Source: Cephalotrichum gorgonifer (Eukaryota; Ascomycota; Sordariomycetes; Microascales; Microascaceae). From it: 64,000 bases of DNA. The notes beneath the pieces were generated by a model. The model searched no databases and was not told the DNA's origin. It was given only the letters and a program-made list of their open reading frames with translations. Of this stretch, positions 46,722 to 57,204 are shown one piece after another (the first letter of the stretch is position 1; each line of letters opens with the position of its first letter). Made by a program: the position numbers and the translations under genes. The DNA is taken from the NCBI GenBank assembly GCA_900312665.1, contig ONZQ02000001.1, forward strand, positions 4,024,560 through 4,088,559. The letters are read 5' to 3'.

Positions 46722-47714
46722 ATGACGGCATCCAACGGTACCAGCTCGAATGGCAATGGCCACAGGGCGCCCCGTCGGGCGTTGCCGTGTGGCATTTACG
46801 CCCCGACGATGACCTTTTTCCACGCCGAGACCGAGGAGCTCGACATCCCCACCATCAAGCGCCATGCTGTCCGTCTTGTGCGTGACGGCCTGGTAGGTCT
46901 AGTCACCATGGGATCGAACGGAGAAGCCGCACACTGCACTAGGGAGGAGAAGGCGAAGGTGACCCGAGCCACAAGAGAGGCCCTCGACGAAGCCGGTTTC
47001 CAGTCCACACCCATTATCGTCGGAGCCACGGAAGGAAGTGTAAAGGGGACCATCGAGCTCTGCAAGCAGACCCACAGCGCCGGCGCAGACTACTGCCTCC
47101 TCCTGCCGCCGAGCTACTTCCGCGGCCTAATGGACGAGGCGGCGGTCCACGACTACTTCATCGCCGTCGCGGACGAGAGCCCCCTCCCCCTCATCCTCTA
47201 CAACTACCCCGGCGCGGTCGCGGGGATCGACATGGACAGCGACCTCGTGATCAAGCTGGCCAAGCACCCGAACATCGTGGGCACCAAGTTCACCTGCGGC
47301 AACACCGGCAAGCTCACCAGGGTGGCGCTCGCCACCGACGCCAAGACCCCGGCGTCGGAGGGCTCGGGGTACATGGCCTTCGGCGGCATGTGCGACTTCA
47401 CCGTGCAGACGCTCGTCAGCGGCGGGAGCGGCATCATCGCCGGCGGCGCGAACGTCTTCCCCAAGCTCTGCGCCCGCGTGTGGAACCTGTACGCCGAGGG
47501 GAAGACCGACGAGGCGATAGCCCTGCAGAAGGTGCTGAGCCGCGGGGACTACGTCCTGACCAAGACGGCCATCGCGGGGACGAAGTCGGCCATCCAGAGC
47601 TACTTCGGATATGGAGGGTACCCCAGGCGACCCCTCCAGAGGCTAGACGAGGCAAAGGTGGCGTTCATTAAGGAGGGTATCAGGGAGGCGATGGCGGTTG
47701 AGAAGACCTTATAA
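46722..47714 (+). CDS. DHDPS/NAL-family class I aldolase
   Basis: Single-exon 330-residue TIM-barrel aldolase that should act through a Schiff base on a 2-oxo acid, probably cytosolic. Visible signatures are GSNGE (64-68, the GTTGE-like substrate carboxylate loop), the catalytic Tyr of LILYNYPG (Y160) and the Schiff-base Lys of IVGTKFTCG (K189). The C-terminal GGYPRRPLQRL matches the family. A 20-residue Ser/Asn/Gly-rich start precedes the barrel. Fungi do not use true dihydrodipicolinate synthase for lysine, so the likely substrates are sugar-acid derivatives (as for L-threo-3-deoxyhexulosonate aldolase of galacturonate breakdown) or 4-hydroxy-2-oxoglutarate. I cannot choose between them. 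No other sugar-acid gene lies nearby. Confidence 0.88.
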   Translation: MTASNGTSSNGNGHRAPRRALPCGIYAPTMTFFHAETEELDIPTIKRHAVRLVRDGLVGLVTMGSNGEAAHCTREEKAKVTRATREALDEAGFQSTPIIVGATEGSVKGTIELCKQTHSAGADYCLLLPPSYFRGLMDEAAVHDYFIAVADESPLPLILYNYPGAVAGIDMDSDLVIKLAKHPNIVGTKFTCGNTGKLTRVALATDAKTPASEGSGYMAFGGMCDFTVQTLVSGGSGIIAGGANVFPKLCARVWNLYAEGKTDEAIALQKVLSRGDYVLTKTAIAGTKSAIQSYFGYGGYPRRPLQRLDEAKVAFIKEGIREAMAVEKTL

Positions 47715-48498
47715 CAGGCCTCTAGGTAGGGGGGTATTTTTGACGAGTCGGTGGCGGGACTTACACACGAAGTGCGGGGGGTCGTGGGGCAATTGGGGAA
47801 GGAAGGGAGAGATTCCTTGACCATACATAGTATGGAGTTCGTCCTCGTAAAGGGGGGAGAGAAATCACTGGGGATTTTGGGCTGTCTATAATCAAAAGTA
47901 ATGAGTCTTTTGTCTCCTCTTAATCATATTTTCCCTCCAACTTTCCATTACGCTGCTCGGACTGGAGCGATGTAGCTCCTATTCTCGCGGACCTCACCTC
48001 AACTGTGCTTATTTTATCGCCGGACTACAACTCTGAGGAATACTATTTTAATTCGAGGTTAATTTGCCATGCGAATCCAGGATATCGCGCCTTGCATGGA
48101 AAGCGTTGTGTGTGGTGGCGGCTATGAGGAGGTCAGTCTCGAACGGGATGGGCTTTGGTAGGGAAGAGTATGGTCGGGTACATGTACTTCGTCGGTGGGT
48201 TCGGACTGGTGGACTTCATATTGTGCCTTCTTACCTTCATCTCATCCGCAGGTACTAAAGAGGAAAGAAAGCACACTGCTCATACTTATTACCACGTTAC
48301 AAGCATGTACATCTAATGCAATGCTCCCCTCGCGCCCGCAGTATCACATGGAAGCATTAAACGCCGTTCTACCAACCCCGTGTTCCTCCTTTCAACCCGT
48401 TAACGCATGTCTGTCATATACCATTCGTTTACCCCCCCCCCCCCCCCCGGCCCCCCCTTCCCGTTTTTTTTTTCTCTCTCCTTCGTTCATAGCAGCAC
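47715..48498. other. Intergenic, convergent flanks of aldolase and MCM5 genes
   Basis: Convergent 3' region. A C16-GG-C7 run followed by a T10 run lies at 48434-48473, just beyond the MCM5 stop. No gene or RNA is seen. Confidence 0.55.
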
Positions 48499-50849
48499 CT
48501 ACACGGCATTTCGATACACCTGCTGCCCCTGATTCCTGAACATAATCGTATCCCTCCTCTGCATGATAAGCAGCGTCCTGTTAAGGGCCTGCTCTGTGAA
48601 CCCCTTCCCCTGGACCATCTCTCTCCGCAGCGTCGCCAGGCTCGTACTCCACCCGATCGGGAGCCTTCTCTTCAGTTCTGCCTCGAGTCGGTTGACCTCC
48701 TCGTTGAGCTCCTTCCCTCCCTGACCGGTCCCCTGGTTGACGGCATCCATGGTAGAGCAGAGGAAGAGGCGGATGGCCTCGTCGACATGAGCCTCCGTAG
48801 CGACGACGGAGAGTGTGAGCTTCGCGAGGGATTCGGATATACGCACAATGGCCTCGAGCTGGCGGACCGTGATGGGGATCGAGGACCGCGTGTTGGCTTC
48901 CATCTCGGCTGCGTGGACCTGCCGACGAATCGAGACGAAATGGGAGGAGAGCTTCTCTGCTGCTGCGGTGCTTAGCCGGGGGGCGCACCGACTGGAAGAG
49001 TTGCGTGTTAGTATAGATATTGAAAAGAGGAGAGATGGGGGGGGAAGGGGGTACTCACGATTTGCAATAACTGATGTAGCGCTTCATCTTTTCTACGGAT
49101 ATCTCTGCCTCGGTGGGCTCGTCGACAGTGCGACCGCCCATCTGCAAGCCCATTACGTGCTTGGCGATGCTCTCGTCCTTGGTCCTGGAATGCTCATCCT
49201 TGACGATGAAAATCATGTCGAAACGCGACAGGATCGTCGTCTGGAAATCGATATTCTCGCCGGGGGACTTCATGTCGTCGTAACGACCAAAGATGGGGTT
49301 GGCTGCCGCGAGGACCGACGTCCTGGCGTTGAGGATGGTCGTTATGCCCGCCTTGGCGATGGATATAGTCTGCTGCTCCATAGCCTCGTGGATCGCCACC
49401 CGGTCCTCGTCGCGCATCTTATCGAACTCGTCGATGCACACGACCCCCCCGTCAGCGAGGACCATAGCACCACCTTCGAGGTAGAACTCCCGGGTGGTCG
49501 CGTCGCGCTGCACGGACGCCGTCAGACCAGCCGCTGACGAGCCCTTTCCGGATGTGTAGATGGAGATGGGGGCGGCTTTCTCGACGAACTTCAGGAGCTG
49601 GGACTTTGCCGTACCGGGGTCACCGAGGAGGAGGACATTGATGTCTCCCCTCAGCTTCATCCCGTCCGGAAGAATCTTCTTCGAGCCTCCCATTAGGAGA
49701 CACAATATGGCCTTCTTGATGTCTCTGTTTCCGTAGATGGAAGGCGCGATGCAGTCCGTAAGGAGGTTGTAGAGGTCGTCCCTCCGGCTAAGCTCCAAAA
49801 ACTCCTGCTCTTCCTCTTCGGAAAAGATTGAGGCGCCCTTGGCCGTCTGGTCGAGGTCCGTCTGGATACCTGCCGCCCGCAGGTACGGGGTCCTGATTGC
49901 CACGGCACTCCCGGTGGAGTTCTTCGATCCCTTTTGCTGGTAGATGGAGAAGATTCCCGTCACGGTGCACCGCGACCCTGGAACGACACGGTTCGTCAGG
50001 TAGCGGTCTGCTGAGATGAGGACGTGCCTTGGGATCTCTCCCACGGGGACCTGGTCCGGGGCCTCCTGGAGCTTGATGATCTGCTGGTCTGCAAACTGGG
50101 ACCTCTCATGGATGACGAAGTAAGGGTCCATGGGGCACTTTTCACCTCCTTCATTCGGCAGCCGCGACCTAGCGCATTGCCTCGGTAGAGATACCCCAGA
50201 GAAGCCACCGAGAACGGGAACAGATTGGGTGTGCTGGCAGTTTCGGCACTGCATGAAGATCGTTGTGGCCTTGGACGACATTACAGATGCCCCGATCACG
50301 ATTCCGGGCACCCTCACTAGCCTAGAGATCGTCATGGAGTCGAGATTCCTGATGGGCGTCTCTTCGGCATCGGAGTGGAGGAGGAGTTGGTGGTCGGGGA
50401 TTTGTTCTTTCGTCTCGTGCGGGGAGAGGATCTTGATCGCGCACTTCTTGAGCGCTGCCTCAAACTATAGTCGAATCGGTGAGAACGAACTCGTAGAAAA
50501 ATCCACCTAGAATGTGGATACTCACCAAAGGAATGACATCGCCGGGCTCGTTGACGAGCTTGTGCGCCAGCTCCTCATTGTAGTTGATCAAGTCGTTGAT
50601 GTTGATATCGCAGTAGTATCGCTTGAGCAGAGTATTCTCTTTCAATTGGTCTCTGCCGGAGTGTTACTGATCGCCCAGAAGACACAACTATGGCCACCCC
50701 ACCCCATACCTGTATGTGAACCTGTTGTCCAGTCTGAAGTTGAAGATGAAGTTCTCGAGCTGTTGCTGGATTTGGAGCGGGGTATCCTCGCCGCTCTCGT
50801 TGAAATTGGGAGTGTAGACGTGAGTCGAGTATACCGACTGGCGATCCAT
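48499..50849 (-). CDS. MCM5: Replicative helicase subunit Mcm5
   Basis: Subunit of the MCM2-7 hexamer loaded at replication origins and activated as the CMG helicase. Four exons (50710-50849, 50526-50652, 49059-50464, 48499-48991) are joined by introns of 57, 61 and 67 nt and give about 721 residues, the usual Mcm5 length. The start MDRQSVYSTHVYTPNF is characteristic. A zinc-binding set of Cys at about 162, 165, 186 and 199 lies in the N-terminal domain. The AAA+ core has Walker A GDPGTAKS (about 370-377), Walker B CIDEFDKM (about 432-439) and the arginine-finger SRFD (about 502-505). A winged-helix-like C-terminus follows. All key residues are present. It is divergent from VPS54, and the shared upstream region carries ACGCGT boxes fitting G1/S control. 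Confidence 0.97.
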
Positions 50850-51466
50850 TTTGAAATAATAGTTTGCCAGAAAAGACGGGGTATTGGGTCAAATCGGGCT
50901 TCTTCAACGTCGGCGAAGGTGAAAACGAAGTAGTGTCAACACCGAAGTCAAGCCGTGCGAGATCGTCGGAGGCGGGGGGAAATAACGCGAAAACGCGTTC
51001 AAGCCGAACTAGACGCGTTCTGTCACCCGCGACTTTAAGTGGTTGCAGCCAGCTTGGTGGATGGTCCAAGCGCCAACCCCTGAAAGTAAAACCCAGGGAC
51101 TGATGCCTCGCGATAAATGTTATCTTCACGTGATATTGTCGGGAAATCATCGGGCCCAGCACCCCGAGGGAGCACGTTGCGTATTACTCTGGAGCTTCGA
51201 GATTGAAGAGAGGCTTGGCGAAGTAGAGAAGACGACGTGTACAAAGACAGCGTGCTCAGCCTACAACGGAAAACCCCACGAATACTCCACGAATGCTTCG
51301 AATTATTGTCAACTTACATTGCTAAACTGACTAGAAAACGCTGCGAACCTACCGAATACGTCTCATTGTGGTCTCTAACCGGCGATGCGTCCACGACATA
51401 GCTGAGTCTGACCCCAGCGCCGTCAAGCGACCGTTGTCGGCTTTGCAGCCTTCATAGGCCAGCAGC
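50850..51466. promoter_or_regulatory. Divergent MCM5-VPS54 promoter region
   Basis: The 617 bp between the two start codons must contain both promoters. The only motif cluster I can name is the ACGCGT group nearer to MCM5; the VPS54 side shows nothing specific. Confidence 0.7.
50984..51018 (-). promoter_or_regulatory. MCB-type (ACGCGT) box cluster of MCM5
   Basis: Perfect ACGCGT lies at 50993-50998 and 51013-51018, with an AACGCGAAA half-site at 50984-50992. All are about 135-170 bp upstream of the MCM5 ATG. ACGCGT is the core bound by MBF-type (Mbp1/Res) factors at G1/S genes in yeasts. An analogous role here is inference. Confidence 0.6.
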
Positions 51467-54400
51467 ATGTTTTCATCGGGCGGGGGGCAGCACTCTGTGG
51501 AGAAGCTGCCTCGTATGTCGCCTCCCGCGCGTAGCGAGAGCTCTTTCCTTAGGTACATGACAACGTTTCCAAGCTCCCTGAGAAATGCGGCTGCTGACGA
51601 CGATATCCGGGGTAGACATGGCCTTGCACAAAGACCAAGACGAGGCTCCAACGCTAGCTCCATCCACTCCTCGACGGGGTCTATAGGGGGGTCTATAGGG
51701 GGTGTCTTGGATAGTGCCCCTTCCGGCTGGTCTCACGCTGTGCTAGAGTCTGGACAGAATGGTATGTAGAGCTGGTAGATGGATCCCTTTGCGCCAGCTA
51801 ACCAAAACGCCAGCTATCTCAACCCTTTTACAACCCCCGATTGTCCGGACGGGCTTGCAGGCCCACACCTCCGCCCCCGCCTCAAGCATCCACAAGCCTC
51901 CGACTGCCCGAGATATCCCTCCAGTACCCCTGACGAACATTAGACAAGTCGACGTTTCCGAATTCAAACCCTATCTTTCTCAGGTAGGGGCCTTATACGA
52001 ACAATTGCAGCGAGTCAAGGACAGCGAAGATGAGGGCCAAGCCCAAAAAGGGGCCAAACCGGACGAATTATTAGACCCCCAAGACGACACCCGGTACAGG
52101 AACCGGCAACAAACGTCTCGGAAGTCGTCCATATCGTCCGTTACAAGTCTGGCGTCGATCGATTCGGGTGCCCACACAAAGAGACGGAGTTCTGGTCACC
52201 ATCGCAGGGTGGCACATGGCCCACCGCCCCTGACAACGATTCCAAGTGTATATTTCGAGGATGATTTTCACCTGGAGAATCCTCGAACGTTTGACGTAGT
52301 CAGCGAGCGGTCCGAAGTCGTACCCCCGAGCGACCCGGCTGATTTTGATGGAACCTCGGGCAATGGAGTAGCTCCAGCTCCAAGAAAGGCGCTCGCGACG
52401 AATGCGATATTACAGGAGAAGCTATCGTGGTACATGGACACCATAGAAGTCCATCTAATCAACTCCATCTCCACCGCCTCGACCACATTCTTCACAGCCC
52501 TTGGCTCATTACGGGAGCTACACTCTGAAGCTGCCGAGTCAGTGGAGAGGATCAAAATACTCAGGAAAGACCTAGCAAAGCTAGATGAGGAGGTCGTCTC
52601 CAGGGGGCTCGAGCTCGGACAGAAGCGGCGGAAGCGCGAAAATCTACAGAAGCTCAGCGATTCCATCGTGCAGCTGAAATACGTCGTGGAGGGCGTAGGG
52701 CGCTGTGAGGAACTTGTGGATCAAGGAGACGTTGAAGAATCGCTGGAGGAAATGGACCGGCTGGAGAAGGTAATGGCTGGTGAGAGGATCGCCACCGAAC
52801 AGCACTCCCCCCTCGACGAAATACAACTGCTCGATATACGGGGTGCGACAGCGTTGCGAGGAGTGAACGAAGATCTCGGTACACTTCGTTTCCGAATCGG
52901 AAGAGTATACGAATTAAAGCTCCAGGAGCTACTAATAGGGGATCTTCGGAAGCACGTCGAATCAGTATCGACCAGCGAGATCCTCCAGAGGTGGGGCACC
53001 GTGGCCATGCGAGCCCGAGGTGGTCACGTTAAGGAGCCATCCGTTTTCCCGTCCTACATGGCGGATACAAAGGAACTACGTGCAGCTCTTCTCCCCACCA
53101 TTGTTGGTCTGCATCGCGCCAACCACATCGCCAACGCAATCGGAGCCTATCGAGAAATGATCTTACGAGAAATTAGGAGTGTCGTCCGGCGACCCCTCCC
53201 GAGCGCCAACGATGACGATAATGACTCGATGATGTCAGCCTCAACCATGAGTGGTGGGGGGAGGAGTCGGAGTAGCCAGGAGAAGTCGGCCATTCTTGCG
53301 AGAAATCTGCGTGCCCTAGATCCAGAGGATGGCGAGGAGCTCTTGGCGAAGATATATGTGGCAGTTTCCGAGACGCTGAGGAGACTCACGACACAGACGA
53401 AAGTGTTGCTCGATATCGGGAGCGAAGTTGGCGACCCTCATGGAGCGTCGGGTGTCAAGTCACCGCCTATTCGATCGCCCATAGAAGCTACCAGCCCGGG
53501 CTGGAGGCAGGATCCGTCGGCGTTTGAGATACAGGAAGAGCTCCACAAGGCGCTAGACCTGGGGAACCTCCTCAGCCAGGCAGTCGACACGGCCCAGGAC
53601 AAGATCGTAAGAATCCTCCGCGTGCGCTCGGCGCAAAGTGTCAATCTAGAGCTGGTGCCGTTCCTGCGGTACTTTACGTTGAATCTATTCTTCGCGAACG
53701 AGTGCGAGTCCATTTCTGGGCGTGGCGGCGCCTCTCTGAAGACCCTGGTCAATAGCCAGATCAAGGACTTCGTCAAGATGCACGGCGATCGAGAGATCCA
53801 GATTCTAGCGGAGGGTATGGGCTCCGATAACTGGAATGCCAAGGACTTTGGGGACAAGGAGAACGCGATATTACAGGACATCCTCCAAGCTAGCACCCGA
53901 GATCCCGACTCGTGGGGAAAACCAAGTACGATATGGGTCCGGGCATCCCTGGATGAACAAGTTAACGGCGGCGTGCCCCCATCAGTAGACCCCAACGGGG
54001 CTGCAAAAGAGAAGGCCCGCGGCGCAACGATCGACTCGGAAACGTACCTCCTCCCCAACTCGGCCATCCTGTGTCTCGAGGGCATCTCTCATTTCTTGCG
54101 CCTCATGGGCGGCATCCCGTCGATGACGTCCGATACGGCGTCCTCCCTCATCGCGTACCTCCAGATGTTCAACTCCCGCTGCACGCAGCTTATCCTTGGG
54201 GCCGGCGCCACGCGCTCCGCGGGCCTCAAGAACATCACGACGAAGCACCTGGCGCTGGCGTCACAGGCCCTCGCCTTCCTCGCCATGCTTATCCCGCACA
54301 TCCGCGAGTTCGTTCGCCGACACGCAGGGTCCGGTCCCAGCGCAGCCAGTCTGATGGGCGAGTTCGACAAGGTGCGGAGGCTTCTCCAGGAGCACCAGGA

Positions 54401-55076
54401 CAGTATATTCCAGAAGCTAGTGGACATCATGAGCAGCCGGGCTATAGCGCACTGCAAGACCATGAAGGCGGTAGACTGGGGAGTCCCCGTCGAGGGGCCG
54501 CACGGTTTCGCCGAGACGCTGTCGAAGGAGACAGCGACGCTGCATCGGGTGTTGACGAAGCACCTGCCAGAGCGGTCGATCCAACTTATCATGGTTCCTG
54601 TGTTTACAAGTTACAAGGAACACCTTGGAAAGGCGTTCCAGGGGGCGGATCCCAAGACGGAGGCCGGTCGGGAGAGGTGAGTTACCCTTGTTTTTCATGG
54701 TGTCAATGTGTTCTTGGATTTGTTTGACTAACCTTTCGGTAGGATGCTTTACGATATCGAGCATCTGTCTACTAGACTAGGCAAAGTTGAAGGATTCGGC
54801 GACCTAGGAGAGTACCTGGCCAAGATCGTGAAGGGGAAGACTGTCGAGTCTCTTCCTGCTCCTGCTCCTGCTCCTACCACTTCGCCTCCTAGCCAGGGCG
54901 ATGGGGGTGAGGGAAATAAGGCAGAGGTAGGTGCGGAGCGGGGTGTAGATGATGAGACAGAGAAGAAGTCGGAGGAGAAATCGGAGGAGAAGCCAGAGCA
55001 AAAGGAAGAGGAGAAGCTGGAAGAGAACTCGGGGGAGAAGACATCCGGGGAGGGAGAGGAGGCGGGGGATAAATGA
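51467..55076 (+). CDS. VPS54: GARP complex subunit Vps54
   Basis: Subunit of the Golgi-associated retrograde protein complex, which tethers endosome-derived vesicles at the trans-Golgi. Three exons (51467-51761, 51814-54676, 54743-55076) with introns of 52 and 66 nt give about 1163 residues. Exon 1 is Ser/Arg-rich and disordered; ESGQN|AISTLLQPPIVRTG across intron 1 supports the join. A coiled-coil region (about 310-390, ERIKILRKDLAKLDEEV) is followed by the conserved C-terminal Vps54 domain. That domain contains YLLPNSAILCLEGISHFLRL, GLKNITTKHLALASQALAFL and HLPERSIQLIMVPVFTSYKE. The last exon adds an unusual Lys/Glu-rich tail of EKKSEEKSEEKPEQK type. An internal ATG at 51759 lies in the first intron and would give the wrong N-terminus. 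Confidence 0.94.
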
Positions 55077-56482
55077 TGGGAATATTTTGGAGTTGGAATA
55101 CAACGGAGCGGATGAGGTTGGGGGCTATGCAGTTGTCTAACTACGTATCATATCCGTGGGAAGGGAAGGAAGGAAGGCAGGGTGAGGCCGTCTTGGTTGG
55201 GCGGCCTTTTGTATGAATTGATGTAGAGCGATGAAGCGATATACCTATTCTTCACTGTGTGTAATAGTCTAGTACCCCTTAGTTGTGTATATATTTCGAT
55301 CTTGTTTTTTTTTTCAACTTTAGATGAACGGTCCATTTAGTTTGCGTCATGCGTATGGAAATGCAGGGCAGTAGCGTCTCAGAGTGGGGGGGGGAGAAGG
55401 TGTCAGTTACTTCTAGAGGCAGAGAGGACAGAAGAAGCAAGGAACACGCGGTGAAACAATCCCCAGTGCTTGTATCTACTTCCCGTATGAGCTATTATTC
55501 ACGACGAGGAGGGGCCGTCGTCCCTTAATCCTGATGACACACGTTTAGTCCGAGGTACGAGTATACGAATATGTTTCACCGCAGGCAGGCTTTATTTCAA
55601 TACACGATGTTGAATACTTATTACCCGGTTTATTAAATAAATACTCCGACGGACTGTTACATTCGCATCCGGAACATTTGACCCATGCTGCTGGGCCGGG
55701 TAATCAGTAGCGTGGAACCTTAACGCACACGGTTCGCACTAGAAGCATCCCACGAGGAAGGATCGACAGGATAGCGAGGGGTAGATGTTTCAGGGTTAAG
55801 GTTGGGGGTGGGGGAAACAACTTTCGAACCACCATGTGCCATCGAAGAAACTTCGACTGGAATGATAGACATCTAGGGATGAACGCCCGGTCTGCTTTGT
55901 TTCCAAGTGTCAACGGCTTAGAAACTAAAGTAGTGTAGCCTTTCTAAGGTCACGTTCTTTGCAAAGACGAGGGAAAAAATAATTCCGATCAGTTTTTGTG
56001 GCTTGTTGTAAGCGTAAGCGAGTGTAAGTCGAGGAAGTCTATAGTATAGTGGTACTTGTATCTAATCCAACCGTATAGAAGAGGAAGGTGAAAGAGAAGA
56101 AAAAGAAAGTGAGAAAGAAAGAAAGAGTGTGTGAATGAGTGAAAGAAGAAGAAAGAAAGAGGGGAAAGAAGGAAAGAAAGAATGGGTGAAAGAGTGAAAG
56201 AAGAAGAAAAAGTAATCATCAGAAAGAGAAAGATATGACCTCGGTCCCACAGTCGTTCGACTGTTTTATTCCCTTCTCCCGAAGCGCCAGATCTGAGTGT
56301 TCTTCCATAAACCATATGCATGATTGATATGCCCCGAAAGAATGTGTGTCATGTATCTCATATAGTGTTATGAGCGACGGCCTGCGCAGCCCAATAAACC
56401 CCCCCAAGGGAAAAGAAAGAAAGAAAGAACGGATCATGTATAGATGATCCCCACCGATGGCAGTCCCTTTCCCCACCAGGGT
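55077..56482. other. Intergenic, convergent flanks of VPS54 and secreted-protein genes
   Basis: Carries two dispersed octamers (55556-55563, 56053-56060) and a 130-bp purine-rich tract (56084-56215). A minus-strand AATAAA at about 56264-56269 could serve as poly(A) signal for the secreted-protein gene. No gene is seen. Confidence 0.55.
56084..56215. repeat. Homopurine (GA-rich) low-complexity tract
   Basis: Almost pure A/G on the plus strand for about 130 bp, with GAAA and GAAAGA units and a near-repeat of GGTGAAAGAG/GAGTGAAAGAAGAAGA. It is non-coding on either strand. Confidence 0.85.
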
Positions 56483-56959
56483 TTAGTTCCCGAGGGTGCA
56501 GACGAGGTCGACCTCCGTGGTGGTCTTGGTCTGGATGTCATCGGGGAGGTAGTAGGCGTTGTTGCAAGGGAAGACCTTGCAGCCGGAGGTGGGGGTCTTC
56601 GACTCCGCGGGCCACATCTCCTTGACGCCGACGTGGTCGAGGGGGTTCACGATGGCCGAGACGTCGAAGTAGGTGAGGTCGTTCCAGCCCTGGAAGGCAA
56701 CCTCGCCCAGCATGCCCGGCACCGAGGAGGCGCCCTTGGAGACGGAGAACCAGTTGCCGACCCAGCCGTCGGGGAAGGTGGCCGTCTCCGTGGCGCCGGC
56801 GGCGACCTCGAGGTCGGGGAGCTTCTCGCCGCCGCCGTTGGCCGTGAATATGATGGTGCGGTCGGTGGAGTCCTGGGAGATGAAGGTCACCGAGTTGGCG
56901 AGGGCGAGGGTGGCGGACGAGACGGCCAGGACGGTGGAGAAGAGGCTTGAGAACTGCAT
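56483..56959 (-). CDS. Small secreted protein, 158 residues
   Basis: Single exon; the ATG at 56959 starts a 21-residue signal peptide (hydrophobic FSTVLAVSSATLALA, cleavage probably after ALA). The mature part of about 137 residues is acidic with three Cys (SGC, FPC, VCTLGN). The segments NSVTFISQDSTDRTIIF, GNWFSV, GMLGEVAFQGWNDLTYFDVS and NNAYYLPDDIQTKT match a family common in Pezizomycotina. That family is often labelled DNase1 protein in databases, a name I know no biochemical support for; a distant thaumatin-like beta fold is another reading. An upstream in-frame extension to 57127 is possible but would bury the signal peptide, so I reject it. A TATA box lies about 240 bp upstream. Confidence 0.85.
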   Translation of the reverse strand: MQFSSLFSTVLAVSSATLALANSVTFISQDSTDRTIIFTANGGGEKLPDLEVAAGATETATFPDGWVGNWFSVSKGASSVPGMLGEVAFQGWNDLTYFDVSAIVNPLDHVGVKEMWPAESKTPTSGCKVFPCNNAYYLPDDIQTKTTTEVDLVCTLGN

Positions 56960-57196
56960 TTTGTTCGTCGATTTGTTTGAGGATGTTTCGTTGGTGAGAG
57001 AGACGATTTCGTTTTCGAACGAGTGTTTGAGGCAGTGGCTTCTTTCAAAGGAGCAACGGGGGTATGGTATCAGACGTGCAAGCGTGTAAGTGCGTGAGCG
57101 AAGGAATGTACGGCTATCAAAGCACAATGGTCAGGTTGGATGGTGGGTATAGATGGATATCAAGGGGAGCTACGAGATGCACCATGGGCGAGCCCC

Positions 57197-57204
57197 TTAT
57201 ATAA
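57197..57204 (-). promoter_or_regulatory. TATA box of the secreted-protein gene
   Basis: TTATATAA, reading TTATATAAGG on the minus strand, lies about 240 bp before the ATG. It implies a leader of roughly 200 nt. Confidence 0.5.

Noticed and set aside
51759..51813. ATG at 51759 as the start of VPS54.
   Set aside because: It lies inside a GT-AG intron (51762-51813 with flanking G); the upstream exon from 51467 gives a better family-like N-terminus.
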